A stretch of DNA of 64,000 bases. Source: Halomarina salina (GTDB taxonomy: Archaea; Halobacteriota; Halobacteria; Halobacteriales; Haloarculaceae). A model generated the notes under the pieces. That model was not told the origin of the DNA, ran no database searches, and saw nothing but the letters and a program-made list of their open reading frames with translations. Positions 8,164 through 16,070 of the stretch are shown here, piece after piece. The position numbers and the translations under genes were made by a program. The stretch is taken from positions 558,001-622,000 of the forward strand of contig NZ_JALLGW010000001.1 of the NCBI RefSeq assembly GCF_023074835.1, given 5' to 3'. Position 1 is the first letter of the stretch. The number at the start of each line of letters is the position of its first letter.

Positions 8164-9051
8164 ATGACCGACGCGCGCGGCGCTGACGACGCTCACAGCG
8201 CGGGGGGCACCGCCGAGGACGAGGCGAGCGACGGTCCCGCGCTCGCCGACCGGGAGTGGCGACTCATCCGCGAGGAGTCACTGCCCGGCCCGCTCTGCAT
8301 GGCCTACGACGCCGTCGCCGCGGAGACGGCCGCCGCGGGCGGCCCCCGGACCGTCCGCGTCTACCAGTGGTCGCCGTCGACGCTCTCGCTGGGCTACCGG
8401 AACGACCCGGAGGATATCGACTGGGCGTTCTGCGAACGCGAGGGCATCGACGTGGTGCGGCGACCGACCGGCGGTGGGGCCATCTACCACGACGAGTTCG
8501 GCGACATCTCCTACTCGACCATCGCGCCCGCGAGCGAACTACCCGGCGACCTGATGGAGACGTACGACCTGCTGTGTGAACCGCTCCTCACGGCCTGTGC
8601 CGAGATGGGCGTCCCCGCCGGGTTCGCCGAGGAGTCGTACCCCGAACTGTACGAACCCGCGTGTTACCTCAGGGAGCTCCACCCGGCCCACGACGTGGTG
8701 TACGAGGGCCGGAAGCTCTCGGGCAACGCCCAGTACCGCCGCCGCAACAGCGTCATCCAGCACGGGTCGCTCACCTTCTCTTCGTGCCCCGAACGCACCC
8801 TGCCGTGTTTCACCGACCCGAGCGTGGGTCCCGACGCGTTCCGCGAGCGCGTGACGGGCATCGACGAACACGCCGACCTCTCGCGAGAGGAGGCGGTCGA
8901 GACGCTCGAATCCGCGCTCGGCGCGTGGGCGGACGCAGAGGAGGGGTCGTGGACCGACGCCGAACACGAGCGAGCACGGGAGATCGCCCGCGAGAAGTTC
9001 GACAGCGACGCGTGGAACCGCGACCGCGTCGACCCGCTGGAACGAGCGTAG
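8164..9051 (+). CDS. lplA: Lipoate-protein ligase A family protein
   Basis: 295 residues. After about 30 acidic residues the LplA fold starts at REWRLIREE. The lipoyl-binding motif is intact (RRPTGGGAIYHD, residues about 99-110), and the catalytic Lys is found in GRKLSGNAQ (about residue 183), followed by the typical VIQHGSLTF. The family attaches lipoate or octanoate to lipoyl domains of 2-oxoacid dehydrogenases or glycine-cleavage H protein, in the cytoplasm. The carboxy-terminal region (AHERAREIAREKF type) is helical and resembles the accessory domain. A second, more divergent relative lies at 46623-47303. No lipoyl-domain gene is in the window. Confidence 0.88.
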   Translation: MTDARGADDAHSAGGTAEDEASDGPALADREWRLIREESLPGPLCMAYDAVAAETAAAGGPRTVRVYQWSPSTLSLGYRNDPEDIDWAFCEREGIDVVRRPTGGGAIYHDEFGDISYSTIAPASELPGDLMETYDLLCEPLLTACAEMGVPAGFAEESYPELYEPACYLRELHPAHDVVYEGRKLSGNAQYRRRNSVIQHGSLTFSSCPERTLPCFTDPSVGPDAFRERVTGIDEHADLSREEAVETLESALGAWADAEEGSWTDAEHERAREIAREKFDSDAWNRDRVDPLERA

Positions 9052-9202
9052 CGTCCCCGACCAGTCGAAGACTCCGTCGACTCGGCATCCGACCGCTGGA
9101 CGTGACCCGCGAGAGGTGTCCGCCGGATGCGGTCGAGCCAGCCCTAACCCTTTAGGGACGTGTCTTACCCAGCTGTGTGTTGGTCTTGAGTACAAGAACA
9201 CA

Positions 9203-9574
9203 ATGACATACGAAGTTTCAGCGGACACGGCACTCGCGCTTCTCGGGACGAAGACCCGGCGGCAGGTCGTCGCGCTCCTGCTCGAAGTCGACGAGACGTG
9301 GAGCGTAGAGGGGCTCGCGGCGGAACTCGTTCGACTGGACCCGGCTGTGGCTCCCGACGGCACCGACGCCGAGGCCCACACGGAGCGCGTCGCCACGCGG
9401 TTGTACCACTGCGCACTCCCGAAACTCGCCGACGCGGACGCCGTCGAGTTCGACAGCGAGGAGATGACGGTCGCTCCGGGGGAGCAACTCCCCAGGCTCG
9501 GGGCTCGTCTGGACGACCTGCTGGACCTCCCGAACACGGGCAGCGTGTCTATCGAGCCGACGGCCAGCGTCTGA
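9203..9574 (+). CDS. Haloarchaeal winged-helix protein (DUF7344-like)
   Basis: 123 residues from the ATG at 9203; the frame is open further upstream, but that part is not protein-like. VSADTALALLGTKTRRQVVALLLE followed by SVEGLAAELV is a winged-helix start. The later RVATRLYHCALPKLADADAVEFD and DLLDLPN match the haloarchaeal domain I recall as DUF7344, usually a small transcription regulator. It lies between lplA and nfo on the same strand, with 123 bases to nfo. A GTCTTAC heptamer lies about 40 bases before the start, the same word that is enriched before cdrS, but one copy alone may be chance. Confidence 0.7.
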   Translation: MTYEVSADTALALLGTKTRRQVVALLLEVDETWSVEGLAAELVRLDPAVAPDGTDAEAHTERVATRLYHCALPKLADADAVEFDSEEMTVAPGEQLPRLGARLDDLLDLPNTGSVSIEPTASV

Positions 9575-9697
9575 AGCGGTCGGTTCAGAGTCCCACGTGG
9601 CACGCAGCAGGTCCTCTCGACCGACGCCGTCGAGACGGTGGACGCAGCGGGTCACGTTCCGAAGTCACTATGTCCACAAACTCCTAGCGAGGAGCAT

Positions 9698-10534
9698 ATG
9701 CTCAGAGTCGGTGCACACACCTCCATCTCGGGTGGCGTGCAGAACGCGGTCGACGAACAGGTCGAACTCGGCGGGAACTGCGGGCAGATATTCACCCACT
9801 CGCCGCAGGTGTGGAAGCACACGCCCGCGGACGAGGAGGACGTCGAGGCGTTCCGTGCCCTGTCCGACGAGAACGACGTCGGCCCGTGGATGATCCACGC
9901 GTCGTACCTCGTCAACCTCTGTACCCCCAAGGACGACCTGCGCGAGAAGTCCATCGACTCGATGCAGCAGGAACTCGACGCCGCCGACCGACTCGGTGTC
10001 CCGTACGTCAACGTGCACCTCGGCGCGCACACCGGCGCGGGCGTCGACGGCGGCCTCGCCAACGCCGCCAGCGCGCTGGACGAACTCACCGTCCCCGAGG
10101 ACGTCACCATCCTCGTCGAGTCCGACGCGGGCAGCGGGACGAAACTCGGCGGCCAGTTCGAGCACCTCGCGCAGGTGCTCGACGACTGCAGCCACGATTT
10201 GGAGATTTGCGTCGACACCGCCCACGCGTGGGCGGCGGGCTACGACCTCTCGACGGCCAAGGGCGTCAAGGACACCCTCACCGAGTTCGACGACGTGGTC
10301 GGTCTCGACGACCTCGCGTACTTCCACCTCAACGACTCGAAACACGGCTGTGGTACCAACAAGGACGAGCACGCCCACATCGGCGAGGGCGAGATCGGCG
10401 TCGAGGGGTTCGAGACGCTCGTGAACGAGCCGCGGGTGCGTGACCGTCCGTTCGTGCTGGAGACGCCGACGGAGAACGGCAAGAGCTTCGCGTGGAACAT
10501 CGAGCGGGTACAGGAGTTGCGAGACGATTCGTGA
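9698..10534 (+). CDS. nfo: Endonuclease IV (AP endonuclease)
   Basis: 278 residues from the ATG at 9698. Family features in order: [11 protein letters not shown] (first zinc His), [27 protein letters not shown] (metal Glu), [13 protein letters not shown] and [24 protein letters not shown], giving the nine expected zinc ligands of the TIM-barrel Nfo family. It cuts DNA 5' of abasic sites in base-excision repair. The 3' end is peculiar: the last codons (GAC GAT TCG) and the TGA stop lie inside a perfect 12-base inverted repeat whose loop is the GAGCGAAGCGAG repeat, and this gene end is copied again about 150 bases downstream. The original carboxy terminus may therefore have been altered by the repeat. 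Confidence 0.93.
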   Translation: MLRVGAHTSISGGVQNAVDEQVELGGNCGQIFTHSPQVWKHTPADEEDVEAFRALSDENDVGPWMIHASYLVNLCTPKDDLREKSIDSMQQELDAADRLGVPYVNVHLGAHTGAGVDGGLANAASALDELTVPEDVTILVESDAGSGTKLGGQFEHLAQVLDDCSHDLEICVDTAHAWAAGYDLSTAKGVKDTLTEFDDVVGLDDLAYFHLNDSKHGCGTNKDEHAHIGEGEIGVEGFETLVNEPRVRDRPFVLETPTENGKSFAWNIERVQELRDDS

Positions 10535-10722
10535 GCGAAGCGAGCGAATCGTCTCGGGAAGACGAGCGGGGAGCGGCAGCGACCCGCGAGTTGCGGGATT
10601 CGGACTGAGCGAAGCGAAGGAGAATCCCGAGTGTTCGAACGGTGAGCAACGCGAACCGTGAGGAGTTGCGAGACGGCAAGTGACCGAAGGGAACGACCCG
10701 TCTCGGGAAGACGAGCGGGGAA
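10512..10722 (+). repeat. Duplicated nfo 3' end with GAGCGNAGCGAG hairpins
   Basis: Two related units at 10512-10572 and 10661-10722 both begin AGGAGTTGCGAGACG and end CGTCTCGGGAAGACGAGCGGGGA. In unit 1 the stem CGAGACGATTCG / CGAATCGTCTCG (12 bp, perfect) encloses a 13-base loop with GAGCGAAGCGAG. In unit 2 the stem is CGAGACGG / CCGTCTCG around GACCGAAGGGAAC. Between them lie GGGATTC / GAATCCC (10595-10628), again around GAGCGAAGCGAAG, and a short ACGGT / ACCGT pair. The stems differ but each still pairs. They could act as 3' hairpins for nfo. Confidence 0.8.
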
Positions 10723-10759
10723 CAAATCGCTAAGTGGCGAGCACCCGAACACCCCTGCC

Positions 10760-11134
10760 ATGCCCTCCGACTCGGAGTTCCCGTTCGCGGTGCTACTGGC
10801 CGCGGGCGTGTTCCTCGCCCTGCTCGCGCTCAGCGTCGGCCAGTTCGCAGCCCTCGTCGGTATCGGGACGCTGGCGTCCGCCGCGACGCTGGTCGCACTC
10901 CCGTTCCTCGTCGGGACGCTCGTCGCCGTCGCCATCCGGTCGCGTCTCGACTCGCGCCGACAGTGGGTACAGTTCGTCGGGGCGAGCGCGGTGTTGGCCG
11001 CGATGCTGGAGGTGACCGCCGTCGGCGTGGCCGCCCGCGGTGTCGACCAGTGGGACCTCGTCGGACTGGTCGTGGCGGTGGTGCTGGGCTACGCGTTGCT
11101 GCGCTACGACCTGCCGACCGGAACCGGCCGGTGA
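10760..11134 (+). CDS. Small membrane protein, unknown function
   Basis: 124 residues from the ATG at 10760. Four likely membrane segments (about 7-25, 30-55, 68-88 and 98-117) are joined by short loops, with the Arg-rich RSRLDSRRQW between segments 2 and 3. This layout is common among conserved haloarchaeal membrane proteins without known function. It starts directly after the nfo repeat region and ends 63 bases before a methyltransferase gene on the same strand. I recognise no functional residues. Confidence 0.6.
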   Translation: MPSDSEFPFAVLLAAGVFLALLALSVGQFAALVGIGTLASAATLVALPFLVGTLVAVAIRSRLDSRRQWVQFVGASAVLAAMLEVTAVGVAARGVDQWDLVGLVVAVVLGYALLRYDLPTGTGR

Positions 11135-11197
11135 CCAGCACCGACGACTGACCGCGGAACCACACCGTTTTGCCCCCCGCTCACACAGGACGAGCGA

Positions 11198-12040
11198 ATG
11201 CGCCGGTTCTCCGCCGACTACCTCGACGACACGCGACGCGGCATGTGGTCGCCCGGCGACCGCGAGGCGCTCGCTCCCCTCGACCTGGCCGAGCGGTCGG
11301 TCGTGCTGGACGTCGGCTGTGGCACCGGGAAGCTCTCGTCAGTGCTCGCCAGCGAGACGCCCGCCGACGCGCAGGTCGTCGGACTGGACCGCGACCCGGC
11401 GTTGCTCGCGGAGGTACCGGACCCCGTCCACCCGGTGCTCGCCGACGCGCTCTCCCTGCCCGTCGCGGACGCGCGGGCGGACCTCGTCGTCTGTCAGGCG
11501 CTGCTCATCAACCTCCCCGACCCGCTGGCGGCCGTCGAGGAGTTCCAGCGGGCCTCCTCGGACCTGGTCGCGGCGGTCGAACCCGACAACGCGGCGGTCA
11601 CCGTGGAGTCGAGCGTCGCGGCCGAGGAGCGCCTCACCGCCCGCGCTCGCGAGCGGTTCGTCGACGGCGTCCCGACGGACGTGACGCTCGGCGCGGCCCC
11701 CGACCTGTTCCGCGAGGCGGGGCTGGTCGACGTGGAGACGCGCAGACACGACCACGTTCGGACGGTCGAGCCGCCGTACGACGAGTCGGCGCTGGAGGGT
11801 GCCAAGCGGAAGGCGACCGCGTCGCGTCTCGACGACCAGCGCGAGACGCTGCTGGATGGTGGGATGAGCGAGGACGCGTTCGAGGCGCTCCGTCACGAGT
11901 GGCGGGAGATGGGCCGCGACGTGGTCGAGGCGATGACGGCGGGGACGTACCGGCGACGCGAGACGGTGCCGTTCTTCGTCACCGTCGGTCGCGTCCCGAC
12001 CGGCGAGGGCGACTCCGCGCCCGACTCCAGAGGAGCGTGA
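11198..12040 (+). CDS. Class I SAM-dependent methyltransferase
   Basis: 280 residues. The SAM-binding motif VVLDVGCGTGKLSSVLA (residues about 31-47) is followed by an acidic strand end (VVGLDRD) and the motif IV-like ADLVVCQALLINLPDPLAAV, in canonical Rossmann order. The carboxy half (residues 130-270) is largely helical and acidic, as in UbiE/BchM-like enzymes acting on small molecules. The acceptor is not predictable. The start is ATG with a short GC-rich leader. It may share a transcript with the small membrane protein upstream. The gene ends 60 bases before the convergent lipoprotein gene. Confidence 0.85.
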   Translation: MRRFSADYLDDTRRGMWSPGDREALAPLDLAERSVVLDVGCGTGKLSSVLASETPADAQVVGLDRDPALLAEVPDPVHPVLADALSLPVADARADLVVCQALLINLPDPLAAVEEFQRASSDLVAAVEPDNAAVTVESSVAAEERLTARARERFVDGVPTDVTLGAAPDLFREAGLVDVETRRHDHVRTVEPPYDESALEGAKRKATASRLDDQRETLLDGGMSEDAFEALRHEWREMGRDVVEAMTAGTYRRRETVPFFVTVGRVPTGEGDSAPDSRGA

Positions 12041-12099
12041 CGTGCAGGCCGGTGACCGACGCGACGGTGTTCGACGTGCTCGGCGAGGGGTACCGACCG

Positions 12100-12384
12100 T
12101 CAGGACGGTGGTCCGCTCAGGGCGTCGCCGCCCTCGCCCTCTTCCCCCTCGTCACCGCCGATACCGCCCCCGCCCTCCTCGTCGCCTTCGCCACCTTCGC
12201 CACCTTCGCCGCCCTCGCCGCCTTCGCCACCTTCGCCACCTTCGCCGCCCTCGCCGCCTTCACCGCCCTCCTCACCTTCGCCCCCGCCAGGGCCCGCACA
12301 GCCAGCGATGATGGTCAGTGCGGCGAGCGAGCCACCGCCCGCGGCGAGCAGTCGTCGTCGTGTCGTCCGAGTCTGGTCAGCCAT
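12100..12384 (-). CDS. Tat lipoprotein with (Gly-Gly-Glu)n repeat
   Basis: 94 residues from MADQTRTTRRRLLAAGGGSL; the frame is open five codons further but this start fits the Tat signal. Twin arginine RRR, a hydrophobic core and lipobox IIAGC predict export and lipid anchoring. Almost everything after the Cys is a Gly-Glu repeat, with about ten GGE units and then DEEGGGGIGGDEGEEG, and no folded domain. The DNA is an imperfect nine-base tandem repeat. It could be a surface-charge or linker protein, but a spurious frame is possible because low-complexity GC-rich DNA gives open frames easily. The convincing Tat-lipobox argues for a real gene. Confidence 0.55.
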   Translation of the reverse strand: MADQTRTTRRRLLAAGGGSLAALTIIAGCAGPGGGEGEEGGEGGEGGEGGEGGEGGEGGEGGEGGEGDEEGGGGIGGDEGEEGEGGDALSGPPS

Positions 12385-12506
12385 CGTCGCACACGACACC
12401 CGCCTCCGGGAAGAGCGTTGAGCCGTCGTATCGTGTCGCGAGGGGCGAGGGGAGCGCCGTCGGACGAAGCCCGCAGGTACAAGTCCCGGCCGGGAGACGG
12501 ACGACC

Positions 12507-13202
12507 ATGCACGTCAGACGGTTCGGCGAGGGGGACCGTGACCTCGTCCTCGTTCTCGGCTGGGGCAATCGCTTCCGACACGAGACGGTCCAGTGGCTCG
12601 TCGACCAGGTCGTCGACGAGGGCTATCGGGTCCACGGGTTCCAGCTACCGACCGTCGTGACCGACTTCCGGTCGCAGTGGCTCGACCCGGTCGCCGAGGC
12701 CGTCGAACCGCTCGACGAGTACCGCCTGCTCACCCACTCGACGGGCGGTCTCATCGGCGAGTTCCTCGACGACCCGACGTGGAAAGTCCACCTCAGCCCG
12801 TGGTGGGGGTTCCACGAACGCCTCGACAACCCGGTCGTGGAGTACCTGTCGAAGCTCCCCGTCTCGACGCCCATCCTCCCGTCACCCGCCGAGCGCGAGA
12901 TGCTCGGCGAGCTGGCGACGGACGAGCGCGTGGCCGACAGTCCGCGGGCCGCAGCGCCGACGTTCCTCCGGGAGGCGAGGTGGGCACAGCACCGGCTCCC
13001 GCCGTTCGACGCCGACCGGACGAGCGTCTTCTACACGCCGACGGACCAGGTGGTGAGCGCGTCGGCCATCGAGGAGCGGACGCCAGCCGAGAACCGCGTC
13101 GCGTACGAGGGCGGCCACGAGCTGTTCGCCTCCCCGTCACGCGATATCCACCTCGACGCCGTGCTCGCGTCGCTGGCGGACGGGCCGGCGGCGCTCCGCT
13201 GA
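12507..13202 (+). CDS. Alpha/beta-hydrolase-like protein
   Basis: 231 residues from the ATG at 12507. The fold begins with LVLVLGWGNRFRHETVQWLVDQV, and the nucleophile elbow is LLTHSTGGLIG (Ser near residue 75). The catalytic Asp is probably in the FYTPTDQVV segment near residue 175 and the His in YEGGHELFASP near 201. This is a complete alpha/beta-hydrolase triad in the usual order. The function is probably hydrolysis of an ester or similar small molecule in the cytoplasm, as there is no signal peptide. The lid region (WWGFHERLDNP) is Trp-rich. It is convergent with the next gene. Confidence 0.75.
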   Translation: MHVRRFGEGDRDLVLVLGWGNRFRHETVQWLVDQVVDEGYRVHGFQLPTVVTDFRSQWLDPVAEAVEPLDEYRLLTHSTGGLIGEFLDDPTWKVHLSPWWGFHERLDNPVVEYLSKLPVSTPILPSPAEREMLGELATDERVADSPRAAAPTFLREARWAQHRLPPFDADRTSVFYTPTDQVVSASAIEERTPAENRVAYEGGHELFASPSRDIHLDAVLASLADGPAALR

Positions 13203-13233
13203 CCGAGGGGCGGCCCGACAGTTGGGTGACGCG

Positions 13234-13887
13234 TCAGACCACGTCGCCGCGGACCGACGTCCCCTCCTGACGCTCGCGGTAGCGCTGGACGGCGGTCGCC
13301 GCCTCCTGCGCCTCGTCGTCGTCCATACCGAGCATCGCCAGGGCGTCCGGGAGCGTCGGGAGGACGAGGTCGCCCGCCCGGAGTTTGTCGAGGGTGTCCT
13401 GGCTGCGCGTGCCGTCGACCCAGAGACACGCGCCGCGCGGGTCGAGGATCTGCTCGTAGTCGCCGCGGGCCTGCGCACCATTCAGTCGCTGGGTGACGTT
13501 CGACTCGAACCCGCTGTTGCACACTTCGAGGTGGACCGGTTCGTCCTCGTCGAGCAGGTGGGCGGCGAGGCACTTCTCGGGGGCCGCGTGGCCGCTGTGG
13601 TTCGCCCGGACGTACTCGGGGAACTGCTCGGCCCACTCCGCGGAGACCGTCTTGCCGACGCCCTGCACGCCGTGGGCGTCGCGGAACTCGGCCTCGCGGT
13701 CGGCGTCCTTCCCGAACAGCAGGTCCTTCGTGACGTAGACGTCGAGGCGGTCGATGGGGTCGACGCCGAGCGTGATGTCCCCGTACACCCACACCTCGCG
13801 GACGGGGACGGGCATCGGGTCGTCGTCGACGGTGTCGAGCAGGCGCTCGACCCGGTCGACCGCCGCCGCGCGTGAGAACTCGTCCAT
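13234..13887 (-). CDS. Conserved haloarchaeal protein (DUF7095-like)
   Basis: 217 residues from the ATG at 13887; upstream in-frame sequence is not conserved-looking. VREVWVYGDITLGVDPIDRLDVYVTKDLL near residue 25 resembles the GxS/D-x-D region of nucleotidyltransferase-like folds, but I cannot prove catalysis. Later parts include APEKCLAAHLLDEDEPVHLEVCNSGFESNVTQRLNGAQARGDYEQILDPRGACLWVDG, with conserved Cys residues. I recall this as the haloarchaeal family DUF7095. Convergent with the hydrolase, 31 bases apart. No signal or membrane segment, so cytoplasmic. Function unknown. Confidence 0.65.
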   Translation of the reverse strand: MDEFSRAAAVDRVERLLDTVDDDPMPVPVREVWVYGDITLGVDPIDRLDVYVTKDLLFGKDADREAEFRDAHGVQGVGKTVSAEWAEQFPEYVRANHSGHAAPEKCLAAHLLDEDEPVHLEVCNSGFESNVTQRLNGAQARGDYEQILDPRGACLWVDGTRSQDTLDKLRAGDLVLPTLPDALAMLGMDDDEAQEAATAVQRYRERQEGTSVRGDVV

Positions 13888-14036
13888 ACCCCAGGTAGCG
13901 CGCGACGGCCGAAGTGGGTTTCTCTCGCCGACGGCAGCCTGCAACGAGCGACCGACGTACACGACGGCGAGAACGAGTCCGACGAACGGCCGACAGCCGT
14001 CAGCGAAACTGTCAGACGGCGCGGCTGAAAGCCACG

Positions 14037-14046
14037 AGATTTAAGT
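14037..14046 (+). promoter_or_regulatory. TATA-box promoter, leaderless
   Basis: GATTTAAG lies about 27 bases before the ATG at 14069, the spacing of a leaderless haloarchaeal promoter. Confidence 0.5.
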
Positions 14047-14068
14047 CCCAGATTACTAACGGGCGAGT

Positions 14069-14434
14069 ATGAACCCGGTCGTGGCGCAGGGGGTCAGCCT
14101 GGGTCCGGGCGTGTTCGGGGCCGGCGTCGTGTTCGGCCTCGTCGCGTTCGACCTGGCGGTGGCGACGAGCGCCGCCGCCGTCGGCCCCCCGGTGGTTCGG
14201 ACCATCACCGACTGGCGACTCCCCCAGCAGTGGCGCGAACGGCGCGACCGCTTCGCCCCGAGACCGCTCGACGCGTTCCTCCTCGCGGCCTGGGCGGCCG
14301 TGCTCGTGGAACTGCTCCGCTCGCGGCCGACCATCGCCGCGGGCGTCGCGGCGTTCTCCATCCTCATCACCCTCCTCGGCGCACTCGTGTTCCGGGCGTA
14401 CGACGCCCACGGCGGACGGGAACCCAGACTGTAG
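14069..14434 (+). CDS. Small membrane protein, unknown function
   Basis: 121 residues. Hydrophobic segments at about 12-40, 68-82 and 88-108 suggest two or three membrane passes, with a basic loop (WRLPQQWRERRDRFAPR) on the cytoplasmic side and another Arg-rich tail. No family motif is recognised. A clear TATA box at leaderless spacing supports a real gene. It ends 50 bases before ncsA on the same strand, so co-transcription with the thiolation enzyme is possible though ncsA may have its own start. Confidence 0.65.
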   Translation: MNPVVAQGVSLGPGVFGAGVVFGLVAFDLAVATSAAAVGPPVVRTITDWRLPQQWRERRDRFAPRPLDAFLLAAWAAVLVELLRSRPTIAAGVAAFSILITLLGALVFRAYDAHGGREPRL

Positions 14435-14484
14435 CGTCGCGGAGCGAACGCGGGGGTTATCCCGTTCGCCCCGCAACGCCGCCC

Positions 14485-15504
14485 ATGGACTGTGAGAAGT
14501 GTGGCGCACCGGCGGTGATGCACGCCGCCTACTCCGGACTGCATCTCTGCGAGTCGCACTTCTGTCGGTCGGTCGAGAAGCGCGTCCGGCGACGGGTGCG
14601 CGACGACAACCTCCTGCCGGACGACGCGACGCCCGAGGACCCTCAGACGTGGGTCGTCGGCCTCTCGGGCGGGAAGGACAGCGTCGTCCTCACGCAGATC
14701 CTCCACGAGACGTTCGCGGAGGATCCCCGCGTCGAACTCGTCGCGTTGACCATCCACGAGGGCATCGAGGGCTACCGCGACGAGTCCCTCGACGCCTGCC
14801 TCTCGCTGACCGACGACCTCGATATCCGTCACGAGGTGGTGAGCTACGAGGAGGAGTTCGGCCTCCGCATGGACGACGTGGCCCGCGAGGACCCCGAGGG
14901 GATGGCCCCCTGCGCGTACTGCGGCGTGTTCCGCCGGGACGTGCTCTCGCGGTACGCCGAGGCGCTGGACGCCGACAAACTGCTGACGGGCCACAACCTC
15001 GACGACGAGGCCCAGACCGCGCTGATGAACGTGTTCTCGGGTGACCTGCGCCAGATGGCGAAGCACTTCGACGCCTCCCTGGGCGGCTTTGAGGACCGGG
15101 GCGAGGAACACGCCGACGAGTTCGTGCCGCGGGCGAAACCGCTCCGCGACGTCCCCGAGAAGGAGGTGGCGCTGTACGCCCACCTCCGGGACCTACCGAC
15201 GCACATGGCCGAGTGCCCCCACTCCTCGGAGGCCTACCGCGGCGAGATTCAGGAACTGCTCCTGAACCTGGAGGAGAACCACCCCGGCACGCGCCACTCC
15301 ATCATGGCCGGGTACGAGGAGTTCGCCCGCATCGTCGCCGAGCAGTACCGCGGCGACGGCGACGGCCCGGACCTCGGGGAGTGCGAACGCTGTGGCGCGA
15401 CCACGACCCGCGACCTGTGTAGAAAGTGCGAACTCGTCGACGCGGTCCACGAGGCGGACGCGGGCGTCGAGACGGGCACGGACGCCGAAGTCGAGAGCGA
15501 CTGA
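14485..15504 (+). CDS. ncsA: tRNA 2-thiolation enzyme (NcsA/TtuA family)
   Basis: 339 residues from the ATG at 14485. The amino-terminal zinc finger (CEKC, then CESHFC) precedes the PP-loop ATP site LSGGKDSVVLT (residues 60-70). The catalytic CAYCGVFRR lies near residue 142, with GHNLDDEAQT after it. A carboxy-terminal zinc finger uses CERC and CRKC. These are the hallmarks of group II PP-loop tRNA thiolases (TtuA, Ncs6/CTU1). In Haloferax, NcsA makes the 2-thio group of tRNA wobble uridine using a ubiquitin-like SAMP as sulfur carrier. A second Cys for an Fe-S cluster is not obvious beyond the CAYC pair. No SAMP or UbaA gene is in the window. Confidence 0.88.
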   Translation: MDCEKCGAPAVMHAAYSGLHLCESHFCRSVEKRVRRRVRDDNLLPDDATPEDPQTWVVGLSGGKDSVVLTQILHETFAEDPRVELVALTIHEGIEGYRDESLDACLSLTDDLDIRHEVVSYEEEFGLRMDDVAREDPEGMAPCAYCGVFRRDVLSRYAEALDADKLLTGHNLDDEAQTALMNVFSGDLRQMAKHFDASLGGFEDRGEEHADEFVPRAKPLRDVPEKEVALYAHLRDLPTHMAECPHSSEAYRGEIQELLLNLEENHPGTRHSIMAGYEEFARIVAEQYRGDGDGPDLGECERCGATTTRDLCRKCELVDAVHEADAGVETGTDAEVESD

Positions 15505-15581
15505 CGGCGCACGTCCACCGGACAGAGACGCTCTCGTGGGGTTTCAGGCGTGTTTATCCCCTCCGCTATCCAACCAGTCGC

Positions 15582-16019
15582 GTGAATCACGTCGAGACGA
15601 GCGTCGACATCGACGCCCCGCCCGAGGCGGTGTGGGAGGTGCTGATGGACGTCGAGCGCTACGAGGAGTGGAACCCGTTCATGACCATCGAGAAGCGGCC
15701 GGTCGCCGGCGAGCGGGTGACCGTCCACCTGACGCCGCCCGGCAAACCGGCGGTGACGATGACGCCCGAGGTCCTCGTCGCCGACGGGCGCGAGTTGCGC
15801 TGGCGCGGTACACTCGGCGTAAACGGACTCTACGACGGGGAACACACGTTTACGCTCACCGAGCGACCCGACGGCAGGACACGACTCGTCCACGCCGAGC
15901 GGTTCTCGGGGGTGCTCGTCCGCCCCGTCAACTGGTGGCTGGGCGACTCGACCGAGCGCGGGTTCGTACAGATGAACGAGGCGCTGAAAGCGAGAGTGGA
16001 GTCGAGAGCGGTCGCCTGA
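15582..16019 (+). CDS. SRPBCC/START-like polyketide-cyclase family protein
   Basis: 145 residues from a GTG at 15582; the sequence before it is not conserved-looking and a TTTATCC box lies about 28 bases upstream. VNHVETSVDIDAPPEAVWEVLMDVERYEEWNPFM is the typical opening of SRPBCC domains, and the rest continues as an alternating beta-sheet with the long final helix (FVQMNEALKARVES). These proteins bind hydrophobic ligands in a deep cavity; some cyclise polyketides, many have no known role. It is convergent with ftsZ2, 51 bases away. Cytoplasmic; ligand unknown. Confidence 0.8.
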   Translation: MNHVETSVDIDAPPEAVWEVLMDVERYEEWNPFMTIEKRPVAGERVTVHLTPPGKPAVTMTPEVLVADGRELRWRGTLGVNGLYDGEHTFTLTERPDGRTRLVHAERFSGVLVRPVNWWLGDSTERGFVQMNEALKARVESRAVA

Positions 16020-16070
16020 GACCGAGCGCCGTCGCTCGACGGTGTGAGAACAGGTGGGAAGAAGTGGGGT

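Noticed and set aside
9162-9168. GTCTTAC before the DUF7344-like gene as another CdrS/CdrL site
   Set aside because: A single heptamer is expected by chance in a window of this size; there is no palindrome or second copy.
12160-12290. Possible CRISPR-like or microsatellite array
   Set aside because: The unit is a nine-base coding repeat (GGE) without spacers, in frame with a Tat-lipobox signal, so it is a protein repeat.
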